From the NCBI GenBank assembly GCA_027922465.2, contig BQMF02000255.1:558001-622000 (forward strand): a DNA stretch of 64,000 nucleotides, read 5' to 3'. A model generated the notes under the pieces. That model was not told the origin of the DNA. It worked only from the letters and a program-made list of their open reading frames with translations, and ran no database searches. Position numbers and translations under genes: made by a program. Positions 1 through 11,339 of the stretch are shown one piece after another. Numbering within the stretch: the stretch's first letter is position 1; the number at the start of each line of letters is the position of its first letter. The stretch comes from Turritopsis dohrnii. Its lineage: Eukaryota; Cnidaria; Hydrozoa; Anthoathecata; Oceaniidae.

Positions 1-226
1 ACTTTAATATCTTGTTTTTTGTTTATGAAAAATTAAAGAATTATCGATCAATATAAAACGTTCTTTTACTTTATAGTTTTCTTGAGATATATTTTCTGGA
101 AGTTGGAAAATACAGTTTGAGGAAAGTAAAACATTAAAAACGCTTAAAATGGAAGATACTTACAGGAGTGGTTGTTAATATTATCTTTCTGAAACATAGG
201 CTAAAAAACGGAAAAACATTTTTTAG

Positions 227-2699
227 GGAGAAGATTAACTGCCAAGGAGCAAATAGCCACGAAGCATCACCATCTTGCTACTGCAAGCATTGTCGAAAGT
301 TGTTTTGTAAAGGATGTTTGGAAGAACATGAATGTGAAAGAAACGATTACATCAAGATTTCATTTGATACTCAGAAACAAGGTTTTTTTCCCACATGTGA
401 AGTTCACAGTCTGTTTGCGAAATTTATCTGCAAGAAATGCAATAGCCATTTTCTGTGTGTATACTGCAAGAACAGAACGCATAGAAATCATGAAATAGAT
501 GATCTGGATTCTCATTTACGAACGCTGAAGGCAGAGATGAATACTAGGATTGAAGGAGTGAAAAAATTATCTGAACAAATTAAACAATCAGAGAATTCTG
601 TTTGGGAGAAATTGGAAAAATTCAGAGATGAGCTGACCGAAGAACTGCTTCTTCGAAAGTATAGCAACCTTAGCAAATACCTCGCTCAACTCAATGAAGA
701 GGAATCAAACATATTAAAAAAGTTTGACAAACACGTAACAAAATTTTTTACAGAAAGGAAGCAAATGGCGAATTCGCGTGACGAGGTAAAGAAATTGTTA
801 GAAGATCGAGAAGAAATTTCCAATCTTCTGATGATGTCAGAGCAACATTTTCTTTTGGAAAGACTAAAAGCACTTTCTAAGCAGCTGTCACTGAAAGTGG
901 TTCTCCGTGAACGAACATCAGAAAACCATCTTGGACAGTTGCATGTTCATGTAAAGGAGGAGAAAAGAAATAGCAAAGCAAGAACTTCATTTTCAGATCG
1001 AAACGAAGGAGGTATTGACTGCAGACTTGATTCAAAAGAAGTTATAGGTATGTAATTCACAATTCTTTTAAGTATATTGATTTTTTTCAAAAATGATTTT
1101 CTCCATTTTTAATATTTTAACAATTTCGGCAAACCACATGAATCTTTGCTATTAACGTTGTTGCTAAAATGGAAATCACTTGTATAATTTTGAAAGGTAA
1201 AACCTTTTTACTTTTAGAAATGACGCTTGAAACATGTTGCAGGTAATAAAATTTGTGATAAAAAAATAGAGACAATTATTATAGTATTTGCGACCATAAA
1301 ACGGTAGAAAATCTTTTATTATTCATTGTTATAATAAGAACGAAGCCAAAATGCTCTTCCTGAACCAAAACTGATATAACAAGGTTTTGACCTCCAGCTT
1401 CAATGTTGTCAATATCGGTTCAATCAAATTTGTGGTCTAAATCTTGGAAAATGTCAATCTTTTCAAGATCACTCAATTATCAACCAGATCGGCAAGGAAT
1501 GGTAATGATTTAAAATTGGTGATGAAATAGGATAAGAAACTTATTCATAGTGTTATTTTGGAATTCCATAACATAATGTGAACATAACTAGTGAAAATAT
1601 CCTGGCTTTCTTATAGTGATTTGCAGAAATTCATCGATAAAATCAAACAAAAATTCAGTTTTAAAGGTAAAACATGACAACTTTACACAAATTAATTTAA
1701 AGTAGTTAACACGTCATTGTGAAAGATTGCTAAATTGATCATTTCGATTGCTATACTTCAGATACACGAAATGAAGCAGACAACCGAAAAGTACATTCTG
1801 CGTTAAAGACCGCTCATATACGAAATAGAGAACTTGACAGGCTGCTAAAATCTTTTGTTAATGATAGAAAGTGGTTCTTTTTGAAATTGTTCGATTTTTC
1901 ACGTTATGATGTCACTAGTATACTTGACGAAAAGAAAGCTCTAATTAAAGTTGCACAAGATGGAGTTATCGAATGCATGAAGCTGCTACTGGAAAATAAC
2001 TGTGATGTTGATATTCAGAATAATATCGGATATACTGCACTTATGTGGGCATCGATGAATGGACATGTTGAATGTATGAAGTTGCTACTGGAAAACAACT
2101 GTGATGTTGATATTAAAGATAATATCGGATATACTGCACTTATGTGGGCATCGTCACGAGGACATGTCGAATATGTGAAGATGCTACTAGAAAATAACTG
2201 TGATGCTGATATTAAAGAAAATAACGGATATACTGCACTTATGTGGGCATCGAGGAATGGACATATTGAATGTATGAAGTTGCTACTGGGAAATAACTGT
2301 GATGTTGATATTAAAGACAATAGCGGATATACTGCACTTATGTGGGCTTCGATATATGGACATATCGAATGTATGAAGTTGCTACTGGGAAATAACTGTG
2401 ATGTTGATATTAAAGACAATAGCGGATATACTGCACTTATGTGGGCTTCGATATATGGACATAGCGAATGTATGAAGTTGCTACTGGGAAATAACTGTGA
2501 TGTTGATATTAAAGCCAGTACCGGATATACTGCACTTATGTGGGCATCGAGGAATGGACATATTGAATGTGTAAAGTTGCTACTAGAAAACAACTGTGAT
2601 GTTGGTAGTGAAGGCAATAACGGATATACTGCACTTATGTTGGCGTCTGATTTCAAAAAAATTAAGTATGCGGAACTTCTCAGTAAGCATGAAAGATGA
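227..2699 (+). CDS. TRIM-like B-box/coiled-coil/ankyrin protein, gene 1 (RING exon outside window)
   Basis: Likely a cytoplasmic ubiquitin-ligase-type scaffold of the RING/B-box/ankyrin family in this locus. Exons read as 227-1047, 1218-1242, 1617-1666 and 1762-2699, all with AG/GT borders. The splice phases (2, 1, 2, 1) agree with genes 2 and 3 and keep one frame to the TGA at 2697. Exon 227-1047 encodes a Cys-rich B-box1-like finger (CYCKHC...FCKGC), a B-box 2 (CEVH...CKKC...CVYCKNRTHRNH) and a long Glu/Lys-rich coiled coil. The last exon holds eight ankyrin units of 33 residues, the largest number in the array. The open frame extends upstream to an ATG-like codon at 168, but 168-226 is intron: the acceptor TTTTTTAG precedes 227 in every copy. 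The first RING exon must lie left of position 1. Family and domains are clear; function and exon joins are inferred. Confidence 0.82.
1950..2699 (+). repeat. Tandem 99-bp ankyrin units, gene 1 (8 units)
   Basis: Eight head-to-tail coding units of 99 bp with core TALMWAS..GH.ECMKLLL. Units 4-6 are almost identical in DNA and share the change E to G (LLLGNNCDV), which points to recent local unit duplication inside this copy. The last unit is a degenerate cap (LASDFKKIKYAELLSKH). Confidence 0.9.
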
Positions 2700-2832
2700 G
2701 TTTGAAAGATGGCTTGGTTAAGACTTGCGTCTTGTTTCAATTGGTACTTAACTTTTGAAGGGATGATTTTTTCTTCAACTCAGCAATCAAAACAATAATA
2801 ATGAAGGAAAAATAATTTCTCTATTACTTTAA

Positions 2833-3075
2833 GGCCATAAAGTTTGACCTGTCAAAAAAACGCAAAATTTATGGAAGAAACTTTCACGTTTCGCAGATTT
2901 TGAAGCAAGTTAAAGAAAAAGTTTATTTTCGCGTGAAAAAACTTTCGCGTTTTTGAAATTATCTATGATTTTGCGAGAACAAATTTCGCTTTTTGCTGTT
3001 TTGAAATTTCCAAAGTCATAAAAATTCGTGAAAAGAGGCCAAAAAGCGCGACAGTTTTTGTCCATAAATGTATTA
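2833..3075. repeat. TTTCGCG-rich MITE-like element in duplicon copy 1
   Basis: CGCG-rich stretch in otherwise AT-rich DNA, with repeated TTTCGCG and CGCGAAA and a tendency to inverted symmetry. It stands at the same place in the other copies (about 10241-10425, 36546-36737, 43864-44055, 45808-46000). In those the ends read roughly AGGGCAGAAA and TTTCTGTCCA beside TTAA, as in a small TTAA-targeting element. Family not identified. Confidence 0.5.
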
Positions 3076-3412
3076 AAGTAGTGTATTTTCTAATTGATTT
3101 TGGATGCGCTTTTTCTTGTTTCGATCAAAGAAATGTTTGTTTTTTATAATTTGTACCCCATTCACACAAAAAACGAAACCAGTTTCAATCATGTTTAAAG
3201 TAACTTTAAATAAGTTTAATGTATTACCAGTTCATACAGCAGTAAAAAGTGTTATGGTAAACTCTGTTTAATTTAAACAAATTTTAAATAAAACAACATT
3301 CTAATTTTAGGCCAAATCTATTGTTTTAGGATCGTGTGAGCACGTGTATCAATTTTTACGAAAAAGTGTAAACTTAACAAGGGAAAGAAGTATCGTGTGT
3401 TTGAAACAATTT

Positions 3413-3540
3413 TGAAATTAGTATTTCGACATACTTGAGAATGTTCAGACCTCGCGATTGGCGATTACGACGATTAATTTTATTTTAATCGCCATTCACC
3501 AGGTGTGAACACTCTCGAGTATTTCAAAATACTAATTCTT
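3413..3540. repeat. Imperfect inverted-repeat MITE remnant (GGCGATTACGACGATTAA family)
   Basis: Arms TTAGTATTTCGACATACTTG and the inverse of AAATACTAATTC enclose a core of GGCGATTACGACGATTAA next to its own inverse. The core matches the MITE at 5360-5551. Copies 3 and 5 of the duplicon keep only a shortened form, and copy 2 has another MITE inserted in it at 10584. Confidence 0.55.
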
Positions 3541-4585
3541 GAAAAATTGTGCCCTCACGATCATAAAACAGTAAAATTGACTTAAAATTCAATAGGTTCT
3601 TAAACACTATAGAGCGACAACGATGATAAATTTTTTTTTGCTTTCATAGGAGACAAATAAAAGAGTAAATTTTAACTTAGTAGACGTTAACTTTTCAGTC
3701 TATATATTCTTTTGATCTAAAAATAATTGGATAGTGCCGTAATATGTGAAAAAGTATAACTCTAAGAAATTAGTTCTGCACATCATAGGACTTCAATCAA
3801 AATTTACAATGTTTGCATTGCGTATTTGTAACTTTTCTGTATATTTCTGACATATCTCATCATATTATGGATGATGATAACTTTAATTTCACGATCTTTG
3901 TAATGACTTATTATTTTGACGGAGAACTGACCCTACATATGGCGCCATGCAAATAAAAATTATGGAAATTGAAGAAAAAGTTTTCTTTATATATGTTTAA
4001 ATTTTCTGTTGATACTGGCAGCAGGAAGTTGCAATCGTGATGTTGTTTAATACTTGTCAGGCCGGCCTGTGCAGTTTTAGAATGACATGTTGCATTTTCC
4101 CAAAACAAGATAACTGGTAATGGTTCGATCTAACTTTGTTTTGGAAACCTTATCAACTTTCCCACACAATTGTTTTACCGTCACCCCGTATGCTTCCAAC
4201 TTTCTAATCATCCATTCGAAACGTTGAAGTCAGAAAATTCCTCTTTATCAATTCTTCTTTTCATTTTACATTTTCTTAAAGAAGGGGCTCATCACGATAC
4301 ACATTTCTGCTCGCACACTTTCTATACTGTTTGCACAAAATTCTATTGATAGCATGGTACTTTCTTTGTCGATGTGCCAGACTGTAAACATAACATAGAC
4401 AGTACAATACATTCAAGGTTAGTCAGTGGAAGATCTAGGAGGTAGTCGCAACAGGGGAGTAGAACATTAACATTATTTATAAATTCAATTTATATTTCCA
4501 ATGAGATATCTGACCGTTTTTCTTTTATGGTTAAGTTGCTAACAGTCTGCTACACAAATTGCGACTAACCTATAGATCCGTCAAA

Positions 4586-6235
4586 TATTATGACCGATGT
4601 CTTCAAACCACTAGATTTAATGATTAGTAGAAGTAGCAAAGCTCACTTATGAAGAAGTAAACATCATCGGGCCACAAAACAAGTAAAGCAACAAATTCAA
4701 AAAAGATGCTAAAAATCTGAAGGAAGTACAAATCGATTCGTGGGTACATTGAAAGTAAACTAGTTAATTTGTAATCTGGCTACATGCTTGCTGAAAAGGT
4801 ACTTCTGCCTGCTTGCTCCAGCCATTATCTACGGTCATAGGTTGGCGAAATCAAAAATAAATATTAAACTACTACTAAACTGAGCATTTTGAGGCTACTT
4901 TGTGCAAAGTGGAGTACATCTTTTTATAACTGTATGCAAAAGCAAAAGTCCATATAGTCACAGAAGGTTGGGATCGAAGTCTTGAGACTTGAGACAGCGC
5001 TAAAAAACGAAGACCCCTTCATGAAATTAGAAATATCATGGAATAACGACAACTGAGTCATCAAGACCGTTAGCTTTTCACTCTCGTTGTTTACTATACG
5101 GGGAGAAAGTTTCACAAGGAAAAAAACCCGCGAAATTTTAGGGATTTACTTTCGCGAATGAGCGACTAAATCCATTTCGCGTAAAATAATCATTTGCGTT
5201 CAACGGGAAAAGTGAATTTCGCGTGGGATTAACTTTCGCGATTTTTCGGTTTTTGTACAATTTTTTTCTCTAATTATTTTGACAAATAAGACAGAGATTT
5301 ATTGATTTAGACTGTATTGTTGAAAGAAAAACACGTGAAAGTCTATATTTATTAATCTTCTGGTTCAGACCTGGCGATTACCACGATTAAAATTCAGTGT
5401 TATCGTCGTTCTCGGAAACGTCTGACGATTACGACGATAAAATATCAAAAATTACTGATTGATTACTAATTACTAACGAAGTGTTCACACTTGGCGATTG
5501 TGACGATTAATTTTTGTTTTTAATCGTCGTAATCGCCAAGTCTGAACCAGGCTTTGCGGTAGCAGTGAAAGCGAATACCCAATGGACTCCTCCTCTTCCT
5601 CCTACGGCCGAAATGACATTTACTAAGTACAGCAATCTAAATCTGATAATACCAAAAAATTAATACATTGCAGTAAACACCTTCGGTCCTGGAAAAGTGG
5701 AAAAGTTTCTCCTATTTTACCAGACCCTTACAGTTGTGGAAGAAGGTTGCTATGAAATAAACCTAAGAGATCAACACAGGTGTACACCATATATTTTCTT
5801 AACAGAATCGAGAACAAATTTCCTCACAACAATTGACTCAAAATTCAAGTAATTTTTTTGTGTTCAATTAACAGTTCTTTATTGTGAATAAATGCCAGTT
5901 TACAGTTCGTACAGTAAACGCATGTTAAGCAACAGTAAAGTAATGTTGCGCTACTGTTACGTCTAAAAAATAACGTTTCCGTATTAGTGCCGCTACGGAA
6001 CTCATGCTACAAGTTTAGATCAAATCGAACATAATCTTGATATCTCCTGGAATGAATGGAATGTTTGATTGTGGCTGAAGTAATTTGATGCATACTGGTG
6101 GCATATTTATAAACATCATGTGATCATAGTCACTATGATATGATGTGATGAAGAAAAACAGTTTTACAAAAGCTTCAAACTGAAAACTCACAAGAAGAAA
6201 AAGTTTACAATATTTTAGGAGTTAATAATTCAACG
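4586..6235. other. Intergenic, gene 1 flank to gene 2
   Basis: No gene recognised. It contains a second TTTCGCG-rich stretch at about 5127-5245 and the MITE at 5360-5551. Just upstream of gene 2, at about 6107-6155, there is a run of near-palindromic ATCATGTGAT-like words. Part of this (AAACATC.TGAT) also precedes gene 3 at about 29151, so it is a weak promoter candidate. Confidence 0.5.
5360..5551. mobile_element. Small MITE with long inverted repeats
   Basis: About 190 bp. The left end reads CTGGTTCAGACCTGGCGATTA and the right end is its inverse (AATCGCCAAGTCTGAACCAG), with ACGATTAA on the inner side of each arm. Partial inner copies of the same arm lie in the middle, suggesting internal duplication. 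Too small to encode a protein; superfamily uncertain. Confidence 0.65.
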
Positions 6236-6504
6236 ATGGATGAAGAGTTTGAATGTGAGATTTGTATGGAAGATTTAGTCGATTCCAGAGCATTACCCTG
6301 TGGACATTCGTTCTGTAAAACGTGCAAGATGGACCTTCTTCAGTTCAATGATGATGGAAGCGCCATTTTGAACTGCCCAAATCAATGCGAACAAGTCACT
6401 GATATTCGAAAGGATCAAACTCTCGATGACGTCTTACAGAAAAATTTTATAGTGGAGCGTTTGTTAGCAAAGGATCGTGAGAAGATTAACATCCAAGCAG
6501 ATAG
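6236..6504 (+). other. RING exon of gene 2
   Basis: First coding exon, ATG at 6236, donor GTTAGT at 6505, ending in phase 2. It encodes the complete C3HC4 RING and a helix (DDVLQKNFIVERLLA) as in TRIM proteins. Frame also runs on 13 bases into the intron to a TAG, so the exon can look like a 93-residue gene. The last zinc pair is C-x3-C rather than the usual C-x2-C. Confidence 0.85.
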
Positions 6505-9500
6505 GTTAGTTATATAGTCATTTTTCTTAAGTTTTTCCAGATTCCCAAATATGTTTCCGTTATTGTCATCTTATCAGCATCAAGAATACTTCTTAGTAGT
6601 CTTAGTAGTGTTTATGTCGAATTTCTTGACAACAGAATCGAAATATATTCTAAAATATTGAACAAGCGTCACATGCCACAAAACGATATAGCAGCTATAC
6701 TTATACATGTACCTTTCTCGCAACTTCCCTTTTCACATTCATTTTTCGAGGTGCATTTTCCAAATGAGAAGTTACCACTCACGTCTTCAGTAAAATTGAA
6801 TCATTGAAATTTGGCCAAAGTAAGCATCCATTAAAAATGTTTCCAACTACAAAAAATTTTTGTAACTATTTCTAACTATTTGTAACTTTGTCAACTTTCA
6901 AAAATTGATCTCAATTTGGCCCGACTTTGTTCAAATCTAATAAAATGACTGCCAAATTCGATACCAGCACCTTCTAATATTATGTGTGCAAATCCTTATG
7001 AATATTGGAGATAACCTTTGAAATTTGGTAAGCATTTGCCTGTAATTGCCTAATTTTCTTCAAATCTAACAAAATGGAGGTTTCTTTTAACTCAGTGATT
7101 GAGGGTGAGTGTTCATTTGGCGTAGACAGGGAGGTTTCCACACAGAACGTTAAGACATACTACCCTACAGGACATGGCCCCGAGGTCACCGGACTTTCCC
7201 CATGTGATTGTTTTGTGGGAGTGTACGAATCAAAGAGTTTATACAACACCGCTGGATAATGTTCATTTAATGCCCTTAAGAAGACGGAATGTAGACGCAT
7301 TCAATGAACTAAAACAAAATCAAAACATCGTAACAAATTCATTTGCTGAAATGCAAAAGCACAGACATTAAATGTTTTTTGTCTTCTCTTTTCGAAGATT
7401 TTCTGGACGAGTGTGCAGTGTTTGAGATAATTATTTCTTATTATGTTTGTACTCGTCTGATTGTGTTTGTAAAGATGTCACATTGTTACAAGAAATTAAT
7501 GATGCAAATCTGTGCGTTTTTTCAAATGCTTTCCGAAGAATAATCATTTTCTTGAAAATTTTATATCAATAGAAAGTACTGCAAAAGGGCTTGCTCCTGA
7601 TGTAAATTTCGCAATGCCTTGACATACAATTGTTAAGAAATAGACACTGAAAGTTCTGAATTACTGTTTTAAGTTATTATAACTGGCGAGTTATGGCTAG
7701 AAATGAAAGTGGTTATTGTCTCCATCAAAATATCTTGAATTACAGTAACACCTGAGAAAACTAGGAGAAAGCAAAAAGTAAAAGAACAGCTTTCATGGTC
7801 GAAGTTTTAGTTCTTGATAAGAAGTCTTATTCTTTTGAAACTACCCTTGATATAGTTTTGCTGGAATTTCAGAAATCCTTTCGAACGATTGTAACGTTTA
7901 AATGGCATGTTTAGTCTTATTTGTAGGTGCGAGTGTCGATTTTTGTTGAAACGCAGGTCTAAAAACGGAAAATCATACATTTAGGGAAAAGATTAACTGT
8001 CAAGGAGCAAATGCCCACAAAGCATCACCATCTTGTTACTGCAAGCATTGTCGAAAGTTGTTTTGTACAACATGTTTGGAAGAACATGAATGTGAAAGAA
8101 ACGATTACATCAAGATTGCATTTGATCCTCCAAAACAATGTTTTTTTCCCATCTGTGAAGTTCACAACCTTTTGGCAAAATTCATCTGCAAGCAATGCAA
8201 TAATGATTTTCTGTGCGTATATTGCAAGAACAGAACACATAGAAATCATGAAATAGATGATCTGGATTCTCAATTACGAAAGGTAAAGGCAGAGATAAAT
8301 GCTAAGCTTGAAGGAGCGAAAAAATTATCAGAACAAATTAAACAATCAAAGGATTCTGTTTGGGAGAAATTGCAAAAATTCAGAGATGAGCTGACGGAAA
8401 AACTGCTTCTTCGAAAGTATATCAACCTTAGCAAGTACTTCACTCAACTCAATGAAGAAGAATCAAACATCTTTAAAGAATTTGACGAAAACGTACTAAA
8501 CTTTGTTGCACAAAGAAAGCAAATGGCGAATTCGTGTGATGAGGTAAAGGAATTGTTGGAAGATCGAAAAGAAACTTCCAATCTTCTGATGATGTCAGAG
8601 CAACATCTTCTTCTGGAAAGACTAAAAGGACTTTCCAAGCAGCTTTCACTGAAAGTGGTTCTCTCTGAACGAACATCAGAAAACCATCTTGGACAATTAC
8701 ACGTTGATGTGCAGAAGGAGGAAAGCAGTAATGACACCTGCAGTGCGAAGACTTCATTATCAGATCGAAACGACGTTATTGACTGCAGTGTTGATTCAAT
8801 AGAAGTTATAGGTATGTGATTCACAATTCTTTTAAGTATATTAATTTTTTTGAAAGAACTTTTCTCTATTTTGAATATTTTCAACAATTTCAACAAACCT
8901 CGCCAATCTTTGCCATTAACGTTGTTGTTAAAATGGAAATCACTTGTATAATTTCGAAAGGTAAAACCTTTTTACTTTTAGAAATGACGCATGAAACACG
9001 TTGCAGGTAATAACATTTCTGATAAAAAATAGAGACAATTATTATAGCAATTATTTTTGGCCACAAAACCGTAGAAAATCTTTTATTATTCATTGTTGTA
9101 ATAAGAAAGATATAAATATGCTCTTGCTGACCCAAGATTAATGTAACAAGGTTTTGACCGCCATCTTCAATATTGTCAATATTGGTTCAATTAAATTGGC
9201 GTTGTAAACCTTAGCAAATCTCAATCTTTTAAAGATCGCTCAATCATCAACCGTTTGGCAATGAATGGTAACGATTTAGAACTGGTAACAAAATAGGATG
9301 TGAAATAAAAAAAATTTTTCATAATTTTATTTTGGAATTCCATAACATTATGTGAACATAACTAGTGAAAGTATCCTTGCTTTCTTATAGCGATTTGCAG
9401 AAATTCATCGATAAAATCAAGCGAAAATTCAGTTTTAAAGGTAAAACATGACAACTTCATACAAATTAATTTGAAACTTGAAATTTTAAAAAAATTTAAA

Positions 9501-10113
9501 AAACTTAAAAAAAAATTTAAAAGTCATTGTGAAAGATTACTAACTTGATCATTTCGATTGCTATACTTCAGATACACGAACTGAAACAGACAATCGAAAA
9601 GTACACTCTGCGTTAAAGACCCCTCAGATACGAAATCAAGAACTTGACAGGCTGCTAAAATCTTTGGTTAATGATAGAAAGTGGTTCTTTTTGAAATTGC
9701 TCGATTTTTCACGTTATGATATCACTAGTATACTTGACGAAGAGAAAGCTCTAACTCAAGTTGCAGAAGATGGAGATATCGAATGTATGAAGTTGCTACT
9801 AGAAAACAACTGTGATGTTGATGTTAAAGGTAATAGCGGATGTACTGCACTTATGTATGCATCGTTGAATGGACGTATTGAATGTGTGAAGTTGTTACTG
9901 GAAAACAACTGTGATGTTGATATTAAAAATGATATCGGATATACTGCACTTATGTGTGCATCGCAGAATGGACATATTGAATGTGTGAAGTTGTTACTGG
10001 AAAACAACTGTGATGTTGATGTCAAGGATAGCTGGGGAAGGACTGCATTTATGTTGGCGTCTGTTTTCAATAGAATTAAGTGTGCGGAACTTCTCAGTAA
10101 GCATAAAAGTTGA
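6236..10113 (+). CDS. RING/B-box/coiled-coil/ankyrin protein (TRIM-like E3 ligase), gene 2, complete
   Basis: Exons 6236-6504, 7985-8811, 8982-9006, 9391-9440 and 9572-10113 sum to 1713 nt, 570 residues plus stop, with every junction in phase and GT/AG. Residues 7-51 form a C3HC4 RING (CEIC, CGHSFCKTC, CPNQC). Residues 107-130 are a B-box1-like finger and about 147-180 a B-box 2, followed by a coiled coil to about 300. A basic linker encoded by the two tiny exons leads to four ankyrin units. RING plus B-boxes plus coiled coil is the TRIM E3 ubiquitin-ligase core; the ankyrin domain takes the place where TRIMs usually carry SPRY, NHL or similar. Substrate unknown. The domain calls are from sequence; the ligase role is by family. 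Confidence 0.85.
7150..7335 (+). pseudogene. Mariner-type transposase remnant in intron 1 of gene 2
   Basis: Two overlapping frames together spell a degraded mariner-like catalytic block: APRSPDF.. , a shifted SPCDCF, then RVYTTPLDN...DAFNEL. This resembles the PRSPDL-P-DFFLWG-KVY-P region of mariner transposases. It is short, frameshifted and has no recognisable ends. The call rests on motif resemblance only. Confidence 0.45.
9771..10113 (+). repeat. Tandem 99-bp ankyrin units, gene 2 (4 units)
   Basis: Four units, the fewest in the array. The penultimate unit ends VDVKDSWGRTAFML, a C-terminal type shared with copies 4 and 5 but not with genes 1 and 3, which have NDNGYTALML or NNGYTALML. 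Confidence 0.88.
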
Positions 10114-10240
10114 GTTTGAAAGATGACTCGGTTAAGACTTGCTTCTTGTTTCAATTGGTACTTAATTTTTAAGGGGATGATTTTTTCTTCAACTCAGCAA
10201 GCAAAACAACAGCAAAGAGGGCAAAATAATTTTATTACTT

Positions 10241-10425
10241 AAAGGGCAGAAAATTGGACGTGTCATTTTGAAGCAAATTAAAGAAAAAGTTTATTTTCGC
10301 GTGAAAAAACTTTCACGTTTTTGAAATTATCTATGATTTCGCGAGAACAAATTTTGCGTTTTGCTGTTTTGAAATTTCCAAAGGCATAAACTTTCGGCCA
10401 AAAACGCGAAAGTTTCTGTCCATTA
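10241..10425. repeat. TTTCGCG-rich MITE-like element in duplicon copy 2
   Basis: Runs from AGGGCAGAAA after TTAA to TTTCTGTCCA before TTAA, rich in TTTCGCG words. It stands at the same place in the other copies, so it was present before the duplications. Suggestive of a TTAA-targeting nonautonomous element, but the ends match only imperfectly. Confidence 0.5.
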
Positions 10426-10583
10426 ATGTATTCATATAGTGTGTTTTCTGTTGATTTAGGATGCGCGTTTTCTTGTTTCGATCAAAGAAATGTTTTTTTT
10501 TATAATTTGTACCCCGTCACACATAAAACCAGACCAGAAATTAGAATTTCGACATACTTGAAAATGTTCAGACCTCGCAATAG

Positions 10584-10814
10584 ACCTTTCCCGAATTTCT
10601 GTTTAAACACCGTGTTATAGCCTAGCCTCTAAGTTTCGCCTCTTTTTCAAACTCTTAATTACTTCTAATCATTCCACTGGGGAACTGAAAGAACGAGCAA
10701 CTATTACTTACTGAAAACATTATGACATTAGAAAAACAATGAAAAACATAAAAACGAGGCTAAACTTGATAACTAAGCATTAACTCTACATTTAAACAGA
10801 AATTCGGGAAAGGT
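10584..10814. mobile_element. MITE with 24-bp inverted ends, only in copy 2
   Basis: Ends ACCTTTCCCGAATTTCTG and the inverse CAGAAATTCGGGAAAGGT are perfect for about 24 bp, flanked by TAG and GTA. It splits the older MITE remnant that is continuous in copies 1, 3 and 5, so it jumped in after copy 2 formed. A TA target would suit Tc1/mariner, but that is not proved. Confidence 0.7.
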
Positions 10815-11070
10815 GTATTAGTGATTACGACGATTAATTTTATTATAACCACCATTCACCAGGTGTGAACACTCTCGTGTGTTTCAAAATACTAATTCTT
10901 GAAAAATTGGAAGAATGTATCCTCACGATCATAAAACAGTAAAATTGACTTAAAATTCAATAGGTTCTTATACACTATAAAGCGACTACGACGATAAAAT
11001 ATCAATTTTTTTTTGCTTTTATAGGAGACAAATAAAGAGTAAGTAGACGTTAACTTTTCAGTCTATATAT

Positions 11071-11272
11071 AGACCTTTTCGGAGAATACGTCAGAGCAGA
11101 TCTTGCCTCGCTTTCAACCCAAATGATAGTGGCATTTGTGTTGTTTTTGAAAAGAAATGATACCCGAGAGGAAACCTTACATGAACTTTTTTTATGATTT
11201 TTAATTACTTAAGTAATTATAAACCTTAGAAACGAGGGAAGATTTGCCGTGACGTAATTTCCAAAAAGGTCT
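11071..11272. mobile_element. 202-bp MITE, duplicon copy 2
   Basis: Inverted ends AGACCTTTT and AAAAGGTCT extend about 40 bp inward (TACGTCA...AGATCTTGCCTCG and inverse). Copy 1 has an uninterrupted sequence here (about 3703), so this is an insertion. Copies 3 and 5 carry it at the same site. Confidence 0.72.
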
Positions 11273-11339
11273 TTCTTTTGACCTAAAAATAATTGGATAG
11301 TGCCGTAATATGTGAAAAAAGTATAACTCTAAGAAATTA

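Larger units (their letters stand above)
2700..4585 (+). repeat. 3' flank of duplicon, copy 1
   Basis: Non-coding sequence that recurs behind each ankyrin exon: here, 10114-12500, 36418-38190, 43745-44064 and 45678-47450. It starts with the same untranslated stretch after the stop codon and contains a TTTCGCG-rich element, an inverted-repeat MITE remnant and a long conserved block. Copy 1 is the most diverged and lacks the 202-bp MITE found in copies 2, 3 and 5. I see no gene in it; the short reverse frame at 3911-4108 also occurs in copy 2 but with no recognisable product. Confidence 0.85.

Noticed and set aside
168..226. Apparent start of gene 1 and gene 3 B-box frames (MVVNIIFLKHR...)
   Set aside because: The stretch lies before a well-formed acceptor that is used in phase with the RING exon. 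Gene 2 has a diverged sequence there and no matching start.
1950..2699. CRISPR-like or satellite array
   Set aside because: The repeats are 99-bp coding ankyrin units with no spacers, in a eukaryotic gene.
2015..2740. Long minus-strand open frames opposite each ankyrin exon (also 9756-10154, 35919-36458, 43147-43638, 44981-45718)
   Set aside because: They arise because a 99-bp unit without stops in one antisense frame is repeated. The product (LISTSQLFSSSNFTHSICPF repeats) has no domain, and length follows unit number.
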